The notes under the pieces: model-generated
What the model was told of the DNA's origin: nothing
Seen by the model: only the letters and a program-made list of their open reading frames with translations
The model's database searches: none
In this document: positions 25,430-64,000 of the stretch, piece after piece
Layout of the letters: each line of letters begins with the position of its first letter
Position numbering within the stretch: the stretch's first letter is position 1
Translations under genes and position numbers: made by a program
Source: Eriocheir sinensis
Lineage: Eukaryota; Arthropoda; Malacostraca; Decapoda; Varunidae
Length of the DNA stretch: 64,000 nt
Assembly (NCBI RefSeq): GCF_024679095.1
Contig: NC_066512.1
Location: 12,535,799-12,599,798, forward strand
Direction: 5' to 3'

Positions 25430-26110
25430 GTCACATCGTCGTAAAAGGAATAAACACTGGTATAAAATTAGATGGTCGCAGGCGGGCTGTACGTGTACAT
25501 CTTAGGGCTCCAAGGCACTTTCGTAAACATTCATTCTGAAACACATCCAACCGACTCAGCGTGGCATCGGATGCCGAACCATACACTTGTGAGCCATAGT
25601 CGAAGTGAGTTCGTATCAGGTATTTGTACACCATTAATAAAGATTTTCTGTCTGCTCCCCAATAGGTATTTTAGGATATTTATTTTCTTACTACAACGAA
25701 CAAGCATGTTGTTTACGTGAATTTTCCAATTAAGTCTGTTATTAAAGTGCAGACCTAGGATTTTAACTGAATTTTTTAAGTGTATCGGCTGGTTATTTAA
25801 AGTTAAATCAGATATTTTACGTAAAGTGAAAACAACACCGACACATTTCTGAACTGAAAACTTAAAACTCCACCGCGAGGCCCAGTACTGGACGGAGTCA
25901 AGTGCGAGTTGCATCCGCCCAGCCGATAATTGTGCGTATGGCGAGGAGTGCCATATCGTACAACCGTCGGCGTACAGTGAGTATTTAAGGTTTCGGGGGA
26001 CGGGAGTTGTCGACAGAATATCATTTATCATAATACAGAATAAATTTGAACTAAAAACACTGCCCTGAGGTACCCCGTTTTCCAGGATAAAGACGTCCGA
26101 GATTAGCACC
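25430..26110 (-). mobile_element. LINE reverse-transcriptase fragment (third family)
   Basis: Minus-strand NGVPQGSVFSSNLFCIMIND, then YSLYADGCTIW (YADD altered to YADG), WASRWSFKFSVQKC and LGLHFNNRLNWKIHV are RT motifs 4-7 of an I/Jockey-like LINE. The end of the frame (GSQVYGSASDATLSRLD) continues in a second frame at 25.43-25.63 kb. The loss of the last Asp and the frameshift show it is dead. Confidence 0.72.
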
Positions 26111-27245
26111 GTCCATAAAAGCCAAACCTCTGCAAGAGGGAGAGGGCGGGGAGTGGGTGGGAGATGGCGTACGGGGAGGGACAATCGCTGACACGTCCCA
26201 CTGGGCCGCGATTCTGAGTTTCTTTTTGACGCTCACGTAAAACATCGGGGAGAGGCTTACCTAAGGGGCGAGGAGTGCTGCTGCCCGGCCTGGAGGAGGG
26301 GAGGGGAGGACTTTGGTAATGGTGGAACAGCTGCGATTTTTTCAGACGCGGGTGACACACAGGAAAGGCATGGGCAGTGTGGCGATTGAATTTAAAGTGA
26401 CCTGAGAGCTAAGATGACTGAATTTCCCTCTGAGGCAGTATTATTAAAAAAAAAAAAAAAAAAAAATAATAATAATATACACGAGGAGGGTGGAACAGTG
26501 ACATTCAGGCTCAGGAAATCAGCTAAGTTGCCTCAAACTAGCATGCAGGGAGAAGCAGCAACGTGATTCCAGGGCTGTGAAGGAGGCAGCATGAGCGCAT
26601 GGTAAAGATGCAAGGATACCAAAATGTAAAGACGTAAAATGCAAACCTCACTCAGGATCACATCAGCCATCAGAATTGTTGCAATGAAGATATGTAATGA
26701 AAAATCGAGAAAATCAACATAATTTATTTAGAAAACAAGGTTAAATAAACTTATGGCTTAATAAATTCAAACAACCCAACTTTGCTATACCGGTGAGTGC
26801 CAGTCAGCCAGCCAGGCTAGGCGGCGGTCAGCCTCCGAGCCCCGGTGTGGTGTCATGAGACATCCCAAGATCGTGAGACATCCCATCCTGAATACATACA
26901 TCAATCTCGACATGGTACCGTGTCTTTTGTCGACTGTTTGTTGGGATCTGTCCCACCCAAGTTTATTTATATTATTATGAAAGCAAATGATGACGTATGT
27001 ATGTATATAACTAGGATATCAATAATCACTCTTCTTCTTCTTCTTGTGACCTGTTCTGCTTTGCATCTATTTTTATGACCTCCTTGGTACTGTTTTTACA
27101 CTTAGATGCTTCACTTAGTTACTCTGTGATAGTAAAGATTGGGTTCCGCGATGCGAAATTAAGTATGGGATGTCTTATATAGGATACCAGATGACAGATG
27201 ACACCACACCGGCAGCACAAGCCCGGCCCCGCAAAGCCCTGACTA

Positions 27246-56711
<29,466 letters not shown>

Positions 56712-56740
56712 CTGTACAGGAGAGGGGTGAAGGGGCGAAG

Positions 56741-56748
56741 GGGTATTA

Positions 56749-56797
<49 letters not shown>

Positions 56798-56800
56798 TAG
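56741..56800. repeat. (ATT)n microsatellite
   Basis: About 55 bp of ATT repeats just upstream of the first visible AAAP exon. Confidence 0.95.
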
Positions 56801-56810
56801 TATTATAGTA

Positions 56811-57842
56811 GGTTCACTTAAGCTTGCATTCCGGCGCTTCAGCAGGTTGGTGTTTGCAGTTGATTGTTGCCTTGCCTCTCGCAGACATCATGTCGGGTTC
56901 ACATCTTTGCATGCTCAGAGGAAATGTTTCTTTTATTACATGCCATAGCTCACCACATACGAAATAGCCAGTTTTGCTGACACCATCAGACTCCAGCAGT
57001 GACTGCAGAATCAAGATGTATTTCTAAAAAATTGACAAAAACAAATAAAGAAAATGAAAACATGATGAGCTGAACTGTGAAGATAAATGTTTATAGATAT
57101 GTTTACATTTATGCTCGCTGTTTCAACAGCCTGTTCATTGACTGCAGATGTAATTACATTATTGAATCGAGATGTTAAATGTTTATGACATGTTTTACTT
57201 ATTTCATTGACTGCAGAATGTATTACATATTGTACCTTCAGAACACGATAGTGTGATCAGAATGCAACGTTGATTGAAAACACAGAGTTATTTATAGCAA
57301 CATGTCACCCGCCGCAACCACCGCAGCGCGCGCGACACGCTGCGTGATTATGTTAAAAAACAAAAGATGAGTGTCGCGCGCGCCGTGATTGTTGCGGGGA
57401 GTGACATGTTGCTATAAATAACTCTATATTTTCAATATGTGGAGCTTTATCTGCACTCTGAACACACTATCGTGTTCACGCGAGATTTTCCTACGTAACG
57501 TAATAATATATTTCTGCAGTCAATGAACAACTGTTGAAAATAGTGAGCATAATTAAAATATGTTATAAACATTTTTTCAACATCTTCTCAGTTCAACTCA
57601 CCGTAATACCATTTTCTTTTTTGTTTTGTCGAGTTTCTACAGTCACTGCTGAGTCTGATGGTGTCAACCAAAACTGGCTATCTCGTATATGAGGTGAGCT
57701 ATGGCATATAATATAGAAACATGTCTCACTAGAGCATGCAAGATGTGGTCCGACATGAGTGTTAGCGGGAGAGCGGTGCAGCCAATCAGCTGCAACCTTT
57801 CCAACCTGCCTAGGCGCCAGGAATCTAGCTTAAGTGAACAAC
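56811..57842. mobile_element. 1-kb near-complete palindrome (foldback element)
   Basis: GTTCACTTAAGCTTGCATTC at the left returns as GAATCTAGCTTAAGTGAAC at the right. Paired landmarks run to the centre: GCCATAGCTCACC/GGTGAGCTATGGC, ACCATCAGACTC/GAGTCTGATGGT, and GCGCGCGACAC/GTGTCGCGCGCG flanking about 57335. Arms are imperfect. No coding potential, and target duplication is unclear. Confidence 0.75.
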
Positions 57843-57879
57843 TTTTTTTAAATTTTCTTTATAGTAGTACTATCGCCTT

Positions 57880-58058
57880 TGCGATAGTTTGCTGGTAACA
57901 GGCATGCAGCCATTCATGAGACTGTCCACTCTTGGACGTTGTTTACCGGTAAGCCAATATCTTATCCACGCGGTTAGTGTCTCCTCTAACTTCCAAAGAA
58001 GTCTCCCGAGTGGTACCCTGTCAGAGGCTTTCATCGAAGGAGGAGGAAGAGGAAACAT
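57880..58058 (-). mobile_element. CR1-like RT fragment
   Basis: Minus strand KASDRVPLGRLLWKLEETLT, AWIRYWLTGKQRPRV and PVTS match RT blocks 3-4 of CR1-type elements. It lies on the wrong side of the 58.2-kb fragment to be the same collinear copy. Confidence 0.55.
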
Positions 58059-58179
58059 GGAATGACAGGCAACAGAAAGCCTATTGGCTCATTACGAGGT
58101 TGCCTGCTGTAGCGCCGTGATCTGCCTGAGTCACTTGGTGCCTGCAGAGCAGTTAAAGGCATTTCCGTGCGTATTTTCA

Positions 58180-58550
58180 GTTCACTCCTGTTCTCACAGG
58201 TGACGATCGATGCGATTTCTGGAGGAGTTGATGGTTTCTGCACTTATTACTTCAGCAGGGAGGTCGTTCCAATGGCGTATGACTCGGTTAGAGAAGAAAT
58301 TCCTACCAATGTCTGTGTTACATCGCTTCGCTTGAATGTGGAGGACGTTGTTTCTAGTACTTGAGTTGGTCTGTAGCTCAAAGAGCTTGGAGTGGTCGAC
58401 GTTACTGAAGTTCTTTAGGTACTTGAAGACCTAAATCATATCCCCCCGTAGGCGTCTGTTTTCCAGCGTGAAAATGTTAAGTCGCCTGAGTCGTTCTTCA
58501 TACGGCAGGACTCTCAAGGGTGGAATCATCTTCGTAGCGTCAACAGATGT
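58180..58550 (-). mobile_element. CR1-like LINE 3' fragment
   Basis: Minus strand VLPYEERLRRLNIFTLENRR, LRGDMI and further C-terminal CR1 sequence in broken frames. It is more diverged than the other copies. Confidence 0.65.
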
Positions 58551-58559
58551 AATGCAGAG

Positions 58560-59635
58560 CGAGACCTGCCTTGTGCCCTGGCCAGCAGGGTTCTGATCGC
58601 TGCCTGCCGAGTGGCCAAGGTCCTCCACCAAGACAGGAGTCGGTGGCATGAGGAGCTCTGCAGAGTCTTGCCACAGAGGCGGGACCTGTTCACCGGCAAG
58701 ACCTGGCTGTTGAAGGTGGCTGAGGCTGTCGGCCCCCTACCCCATCTCGACCACATGAGGCGGGAGGGAAAAGACCTTCCAGCCGCAAACTAATCGCACC
58801 ACCTCCTTGGAAGCACCCCACCGCCGAGATCATCATAAGAGAGCTGCCTGCCAGCAAGGTGCTGTACAGAGGGGGAACTCTTGCAACACGCGCTCATGGT
58901 GGTGGCCCAGGCCAACGCAGGGAGCTGTGGTGTCTACTACACCGACGGCTCAATCGACCCAGAGAGAGGCGCTACAGGCGCGGCGGTTGTCACCGGAGGA
59001 GAGACGCTGTCGTGGAGGACACCAGATCACTGCTCCACCTTACAAACCGAGCTGATGTCCACCAAGCATGCCCTGGAGCATGACCTGCAGCACCGGGAGG
59101 GGCCTGTCGTGCTGCACACAGACTCCCCCTCCTCCCTGCAGGTCCTGCAGCAATGGCATCCAACAGCTGACAACGTGCGGCTCGTCGCCGCCATGTTGGG
59201 CCTCACCCAGGGCATCGCCGCACAGGGGAGGGACATCAAACTCAACTGGATGCCCAGCCACGTAGTCCTGCGTGGGAACGAGGCAGATGACGCAGCCCGT
59301 GCAGCCACCATCATGCCAGCCGTAACCAGCACTGTCCTGCCCAGCCTGCAGCAGGCTAAAGTGCAGGCCAGACGCGCTGCCGCCAGCTCCGCAGAGGACC
59401 TGCACAGACAGGTTGAGCGGTACTCGCGGCAGGGGGCCTGGTACGCCAGGGCCACTGACCACCAGCCCTTTCCTCCCGGCCGGGAGCGGGCTAGGCGGAC
59501 CAGGTCATGCTGCACCGCCTTCGGCTTGGCTACCGCGCGCTCCAGGAGATGAGAAACGACTTCGTGGGCCGGCAATGTGAGCACTGCGAAGCAGTCGTCC
59601 ATCGCCCCCTGGTCCATTACCTGCTGCACTGACCC
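58560..59635 (+). mobile_element. LINE RNase H and C-terminal zinc-knuckle region
   Basis: ALASRVLIAACRVAKVLHQD-like linker (58570-58790), then an RNase H domain: VYYTDGSIDPERG (first Asp), STLQTELMSTKHALEH (Glu), VVLHTDSPSSLQVLQQ (second Asp) and NWMPSHVVLRGNEADDAARA (His/Asp). All catalytic positions are present in one frame (58881-59552). After a shift, CEHCEAVVHRPLVHYLLH forms a C-terminal knuckle as in I/Jockey ORF2. A stop in the linker and the late shift show decay. Confidence 0.75.
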
Positions 59636-59639
59636 ACCA

Positions 59640-60240
59640 CGGCCCAGCTCAGACAGCAGCCCACAGAGAACCCGCAGGACGAGGAGGCGAGAGCTTGTTG
59701 GTAGTAGCGAGTGTTCTGAGTGCTAATTGATTCACGGATAGAGAAAGGCAATATCCGTCAGGGTTGCTTTATTGACAAAAATCTCACAGGTCACTGACAT
59801 ATACAAGACACATAAAAGAGGTGGTTGAGTGTATATGTGTTTGTGAAGATGTAGTGTAGTGTGAATGACATTGGAATGTGAGTGTATGTAATAAACAATA
59901 TGTATGAGTTAACAATAGGAGGACGAGGACAGACAGTAGAAGATAAACTTGTAACAAGAGAAGTTAACATTGATGATGGAACACTGGACAACAGGGAGAC
60001 GAGACCGCGACAATGAAAATACATAGACGGCACAGGAGATACAAGACGAGGGGAGACGAAAACATTGCACACGAGTACATTTAATGAGTCTGTGCTGCAG
60101 CGCCACATTTTCTTGGGTCATCGGGGAAGCAGAGGACACGGCTTTCAGAGGTGGCTGCTACTGATCCTCCCCCCCAGTGACGAGAAAGGAGGAACGAAAT
60201 CCTCCCTGGTGCGGGGGCGCTGTGGTACAGAGAGTGTAGC
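59640..60240. other. Unassigned; possible minus-strand polyadenylation site
   Basis: The minus strand carries AATAAA near 59770 followed by GT-poor sequence. It could be the 3' end of an LTR or of an unrecognised transcript; I see no paired LTR. Confidence 0.3.
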
Positions 60241-60360
60241 TGGTGGTGCGTTGCGTAGAGTTGAGTTGCGTTGCGCGGTGAGTTGCGCTGAGTTGAGTTG
60301 CGTTGAGGTGCGCGGTGAGTTGCGCTGAGATGCATTGTGTTGCGCGGTGAGTTGCGCGGT

Positions 60361-60612
60361 GAGGACAGCTACGGTGAATCGAGCTGAGGTGATTAGCGCA
60401 GTGAGGACAGCTACGGTGAGTCGAGCTGAGGTGAGTAGCGCAGTGAGAACAGTTACGGTGAGTCGAGCTGAGGTGAGTTGCGCGATGAGGACAGCAACGG
60501 TGAATCGAGCTGAGATGAGTTACGCGGTGAGGACAGCTACGGTGAGTCGAGCTGAAGTGAGTTGCGCGTTGTGTTCAGCTGCAGTGAGTCGAGCTGAGGT
60601 GAGTTGAGCAGC
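60361..60612. repeat. Six tandem 42-bp repeats
   Basis: Units start at 60361, 60403, 60445, 60487, 60529 and 60571, each beginning like GAGGACAGCTACGGTGAGTC. Spacing is exactly 42 bp, so every frame stays open (for example VRTATVSRAEVS). Looser GAGTTGCG-type repeats precede it from 60240. Confidence 0.88.
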
Positions 60613-61214
60613 GAGTTGAGAAGCTAGGGGTTGAGCAGCGAGGGGTTGGGCTGGGTAAGTTGGGCTGCGTAAGCTGGGCTGCGTGGGTTGGGTGGTTGGC
60701 TGGTTAAAAGATCCTGGAAGGCTTGAAGCCGCATTCCAAAATCCGAACCACGTAGACGGGTCCTGGGCAGAAGAGTGGTGCTCTGAAGGATACCGCTGTT
60801 GCAGAGGAAGAGTTGTCGTCGTCAGGCATGGTGAAGTTGAACGGCGTGGAGATGGGCAAAAGGCACTGGCGTAAACGCGGCGGGGGCCACGGCAGTCCGA
60901 GAGAGCGTCGAGGGAACTACGTGTGAAGGCGCTAGCTGCCAGCATGCCAGGGCCACAGCAGGTTGAGGAGCGAGGGCGCAGCATGTGCCAGGGCCGCTGC
61001 AGTCCGTGAGAGTAGAACGAACTGCGTGTACTATAGGCGCTGGCGCGTGCTAGCCACAGTGGCTCAGGGAGCGAACCACAGTGTTCAAGAAGGCACTGTA
61101 ATACAACACTGCATGCTTAGTAGGCATTGTCTGCCAGCGGCGGGCCGCCGCCCGCTCATCGATATATTTGTATTTAATTGCACTATGTAAGATGTAAAAA
61201 TAAAGAATGAAGAT

Positions 61215-61487
61215 ATCTTCGTAGCGCGTCACTGGATTCTTTCTAATAATTCTATGTCCTTCCTGTAATTAGGGACCAGAACTGCACTGCACATTCGAGG
61301 CGAGGTCTTGCCCTCGAGTTATATAAAGATAACATTACTTCCGGCGTCTTGCATTCGAAGTTTCTTGAAATAAACCCGAGCATAGTGTTGGCTTTGTTAT
61401 ATGCTTTTTTTTACAGTGCTTTGCGTGTTTTAGGTCACTGCTGATAGTGACTCCAAGATCCGATTCCTTCTGCACGACCTGCATCTC
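61215..61487 (-). mobile_element. CR1-like LINE fragment ending at a (CT)n tract
   Basis: Minus strand MQVVQKESDLGVTISSDLKH, then ITKPTLCSGLFQET-type sequence in a second frame, from the region between RT and the C-terminus. Its 5' edge passes directly into (GA)n on its own strand (61488-61501). Confidence 0.65.
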
Positions 61488-61864
61488 TCTCTCTCTCTCT
61501 GAATGAAGTGAATATTTATTTTTCCTATAAAAAAATAGCATGTATAGTTATTATGTTTGTACTCGATCATAGTCTAATAACAATAACAATATATATTAGC
61601 AACCTAAAAAAAAAAAAAAGAATCGGACATGAGCAACCTAAAAAAAAAGAATCGGAAATGAAGAATTATCCAATAAAGCCAATAAATAAATCCAATAATA
61701 AAATAATGGAGACGGGAACTATGATGGAAACAAAAAGCAGGAAAAAATGGTGGGAACTTGGGAAGACGGTCAGCGAGGCAGTGACTCAGCAGCCAGCACA
61801 ACATTCAAGGCTTAATTCGCCTCCACAGGGCCCATACCGCATGGCGACTGGCGAGCATCACTAA

Positions 61865-62040
61865 GATCCAACCGGGACCGAACTAGTGGCAATAGTCAGT
61901 ACCGAGTGATCATGATTACTCGGCACTCGGTACCGTACCGAGGCCGAGTAGAATGATGATTACCGGTACCAACCAGTGCCGAGTGGTCGTCTTGGTACCG
62001 GTACCGAGCAATCTGGTACCGGTGCTTCCCCACCCTAAAA
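61865..62040. repeat. GGTACC-rich palindromic sequence
   Basis: GGTACCG/CGGTACC and CCGAGT/ACTCGG motifs recur in both orientations. The right edge reads GGTACCGGTGCTTCCCCACC, like some hAT termini in reverse. No partner terminus is visible. Confidence 0.45.
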
Positions 62041-62934
62041 CCTCTGCGAGATATTTTGCGGCTGCGGCGGCGGCGCTTTCGTGAATATTTTCCCCTATTT
62101 TCAACAATAAATAGTCCTTGAATTGGATTTTGAAAGCGTTTCCATGATTGTTGAACGTTTGTAGAAAAGATATATGAAAAGCTAGTGATGTTTCATAAGG
62201 TAGGTAATGAAATACTGGTATGGTACTAAAACGAATCTTCACCTCGTGATCTATATGACTTTGTATGAACGGTGCTGGAGGTTGTATGTATAGGTCTCAG
62301 AGAGTTTTCTGCATAAAGTATTACTCCCTGGCATCCGGTCCTCTTCTTTTACTAGGATTCATCCATTCTTGATGGGGGTATCAGGAGGTGTCAGCTCCCC
62401 CTCAACACCAGGCTCGGATGTTGTAGTGGCTGTAGAGGTTCCTCGAGTCTCTAGCTGCCTCCTCCTGGCAGCTATAACGCATTCTATCCTCCTCTGGGCC
62501 TTCTTAGAAGGTCGTGGCAAGTTTTCAAGCACGAAAACTGCGAGATTTCTGCAGGGAAATGCTGTATACCTACACGTGACAAAGGCGGGTTGATAGCTGA
62601 GACGTGTGAGGAAGCAGATAGCACCCCGTGGCTCTGACTCACGATCCAGAGTTGCCAACTAGGAATGAGCGAGTGTTGTAGATAATTTTTAAAAATCGGG
62701 AAAAAAACAATTTTGGGTGATTTTTCTGCTAAGAGTACCACGCGTATGCGCATGAGAGCTCAGTGTTCCAAGACGCGCTGGCGCGGTAAATTCGGATAAT
62801 AAAACATTTTTCCGACTCAATTCATCTACGTACATATATGTTAGTATACCGTTAAAAAGGCCATGCTTTCTATAATTCTACGGAATTTTTTCGCAGAAAA
62901 CTATTTGTTGAGTAAACCTGAAACTGACCCCTTA

Positions 62935-63390
62935 AGGGCTATTACACTGGAGCATATTGTTGTGCTGGAAGCTTCCCCGTCTATGGGCCTCTAGAAGGAT
63001 CTATAGCCAAGAAAGACACAAGGCTTAGGAAACCAGTGTATGCTCTTCCTTCAATGCAGTTTTTTTTGCATACAATTCATGCCTGGGATCCCTCAAAGCT
63101 GGCATGTCCCGTAATTTCTCAATTAAAGTGGCCTCGGAGGCCTTGGTCCAGGCAACAACACTCGTAGCTGTGCGAATGAAGGGACAGTAGGGTGTAGCTT
63201 CTTCCTCTTCTTGTTTCTTGTTACTGCTGATGATGATGATGGTGAGTAATATCATCGTCCTTCGGTGAAATCTACCGTAGCTTTGGAAGATCGTGGACAC
63301 GTCAGAAAACCACGGAAATGAGAACCACGCCAGCGAAAATCGTGGTTTGACTGAAGAGCCACAGAAAATTTGCCCAGTGTAATAGCCCCT
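62935..63390 (-). mobile_element. PIF/Harbinger-like element with MADF-like fragment
   Basis: AGGGCTATTACACTGG and CCAGTGTAATAGCCCCT form inverted ends flanked by TTA (62932-62934, 63391-63393). On the minus strand, VVAWTKASEATLIEKLRDMP and ALRDPRHELYAKKTALKEE resemble a MADF domain. It is the same family as 11563-12172, inverted. Confidence 0.78.
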
Positions 63391-63589
63391 TTAGGAAGGC
63401 AGCAGACTTGCCAGGTGCCTGAAGTAGCCACGCGGTTTCCCGTCTGCTGGCGTGTTGGGGGTCCCGGGCCTTGCCTAGCGGGACACAACACGCACGGTTT
63501 CTCAGTTCGGCTGCGTCGAGTTATCCGCCCTGACGTCGACGGCCGCATTTACCGCTGAGCACGCGCCCCTTAGGAGCCAAAGGCAGTCG

Positions 63590-64000
63590 AGGGCAAGTTG
63601 CGCTAGCTGCAGCAACAGCATCTCATTTTCTTCTCCGCACCAAGCTAAGTACCCCAATCGTTAGTGTAGCCAGGTCAGCTTAGGTACTGTGCAAGCACGT
63701 GGAACGGTGTAGGCTCAGCTGGGTGTGTGTGGTGGAGTATTTTTTTTTTGTAATAAAGTTTGTACATAGTTGTACATGCTATCTCAGTTAATCTTTGTGT
63801 GCCTGTGTGTGCTTGTGGTTGCGCTCTTGCGAGTGTCCTTGTGGTATAGCGTATAGCGTGAACCTTTGTGTGTCGTGGTCACCTCCACGTGGCGACCTGC
63901 ATAGGGATCAAGCCCTGTGCTGGGTGGCTTCAGCCTTAGGTAGGCCTGAACGAACGCAAGGTACCAGGTAAGTCGTTATTCACACCTTATTGTGTCTCTT
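63590..64000 (+). other. Possible LTR and primer-binding region at the window edge
   Basis: AATAAA at 63752, a GT-rich downstream stretch and TGGCGACCTGC at 63890 resemble the end of an LTR followed by a primer-binding site. Only one copy is in view, so this is a guess. Confidence 0.25.

Overview
The window looks like a stretch of a decapod crustacean genome, probably a crab. Three things point there: two multi-exon animal genes with canonical splice sites, very long dinucleotide microsatellites (GA, TA, GT, CT) every few kilobases, and dense non-LTR retrotransposons of the CR1 and YADD (Jockey/X-like) kinds with DNA transposons nested in them. The YADD family resembles what I remember of swimming-crab repeats; that species-level hint comes from memory, not from a search. 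|| Two host genes converge. On the + strand (about 1.3-14.2 kb) lies a 3'-complete but 5'-open gene for a chimeric Cys-loop ligand-gated ion channel. In order it carries an acidic/Gly-rich segment, a pentraxin/LamG-like domain, a C-type-lectin-like region, an LDL-receptor class A repeat, a Cys-loop ligand-binding domain and four membrane segments. Two of its introns begin with GC rather than GT. On the - strand (about 56.7 down to 27.2 kb) lie six exons of an AAAP-family amino-acid transporter, ending in a stop codon at 27246. Its 5' exons are missing, one internal exon cannot be found, and one exon has a 1-bp frameshift. || Most of the rest is mobile DNA, much of it nested. The last intron of the channel gene holds one YADD LINE (8012-13707) broken by a piggyBac-like element that itself contains a hAT foldback, and by a PIF/Harbinger element that contains a second Harbinger element; target-site duplications support each layer. 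Further right are a degenerate I-like LINE hit by a tRNA-derived SINE (17.4-20.0 kb), a piggyBac remnant inside a minisatellite (20.9-22.8 kb), CR1 copies (23.1, 34.0, 47.3, 55.9, 58.2 and 61.2 kb), more YADD LINE copies (30.0, 38.4, 41.5 and 43.8 kb), LINE ORF1 remnants with PHD and SGNH-esterase/zinc-knuckle domains (37.3 and 42.5-46.8 kb), a remnant of another RT-type element (51.4-52.7 kb), an RNase H LINE tail (58.6-59.6 kb) and a long palindrome (56.8-57.8 kb). Two THAP zinc-finger exons (25.2 and 54.8 kb) are frameshifted. || Several coding stretches are broken by single-base indels, so raw-assembly error and true decay cannot be separated from this sequence alone. I see no rRNA, CRISPR array or intact stand-alone tRNA gene.
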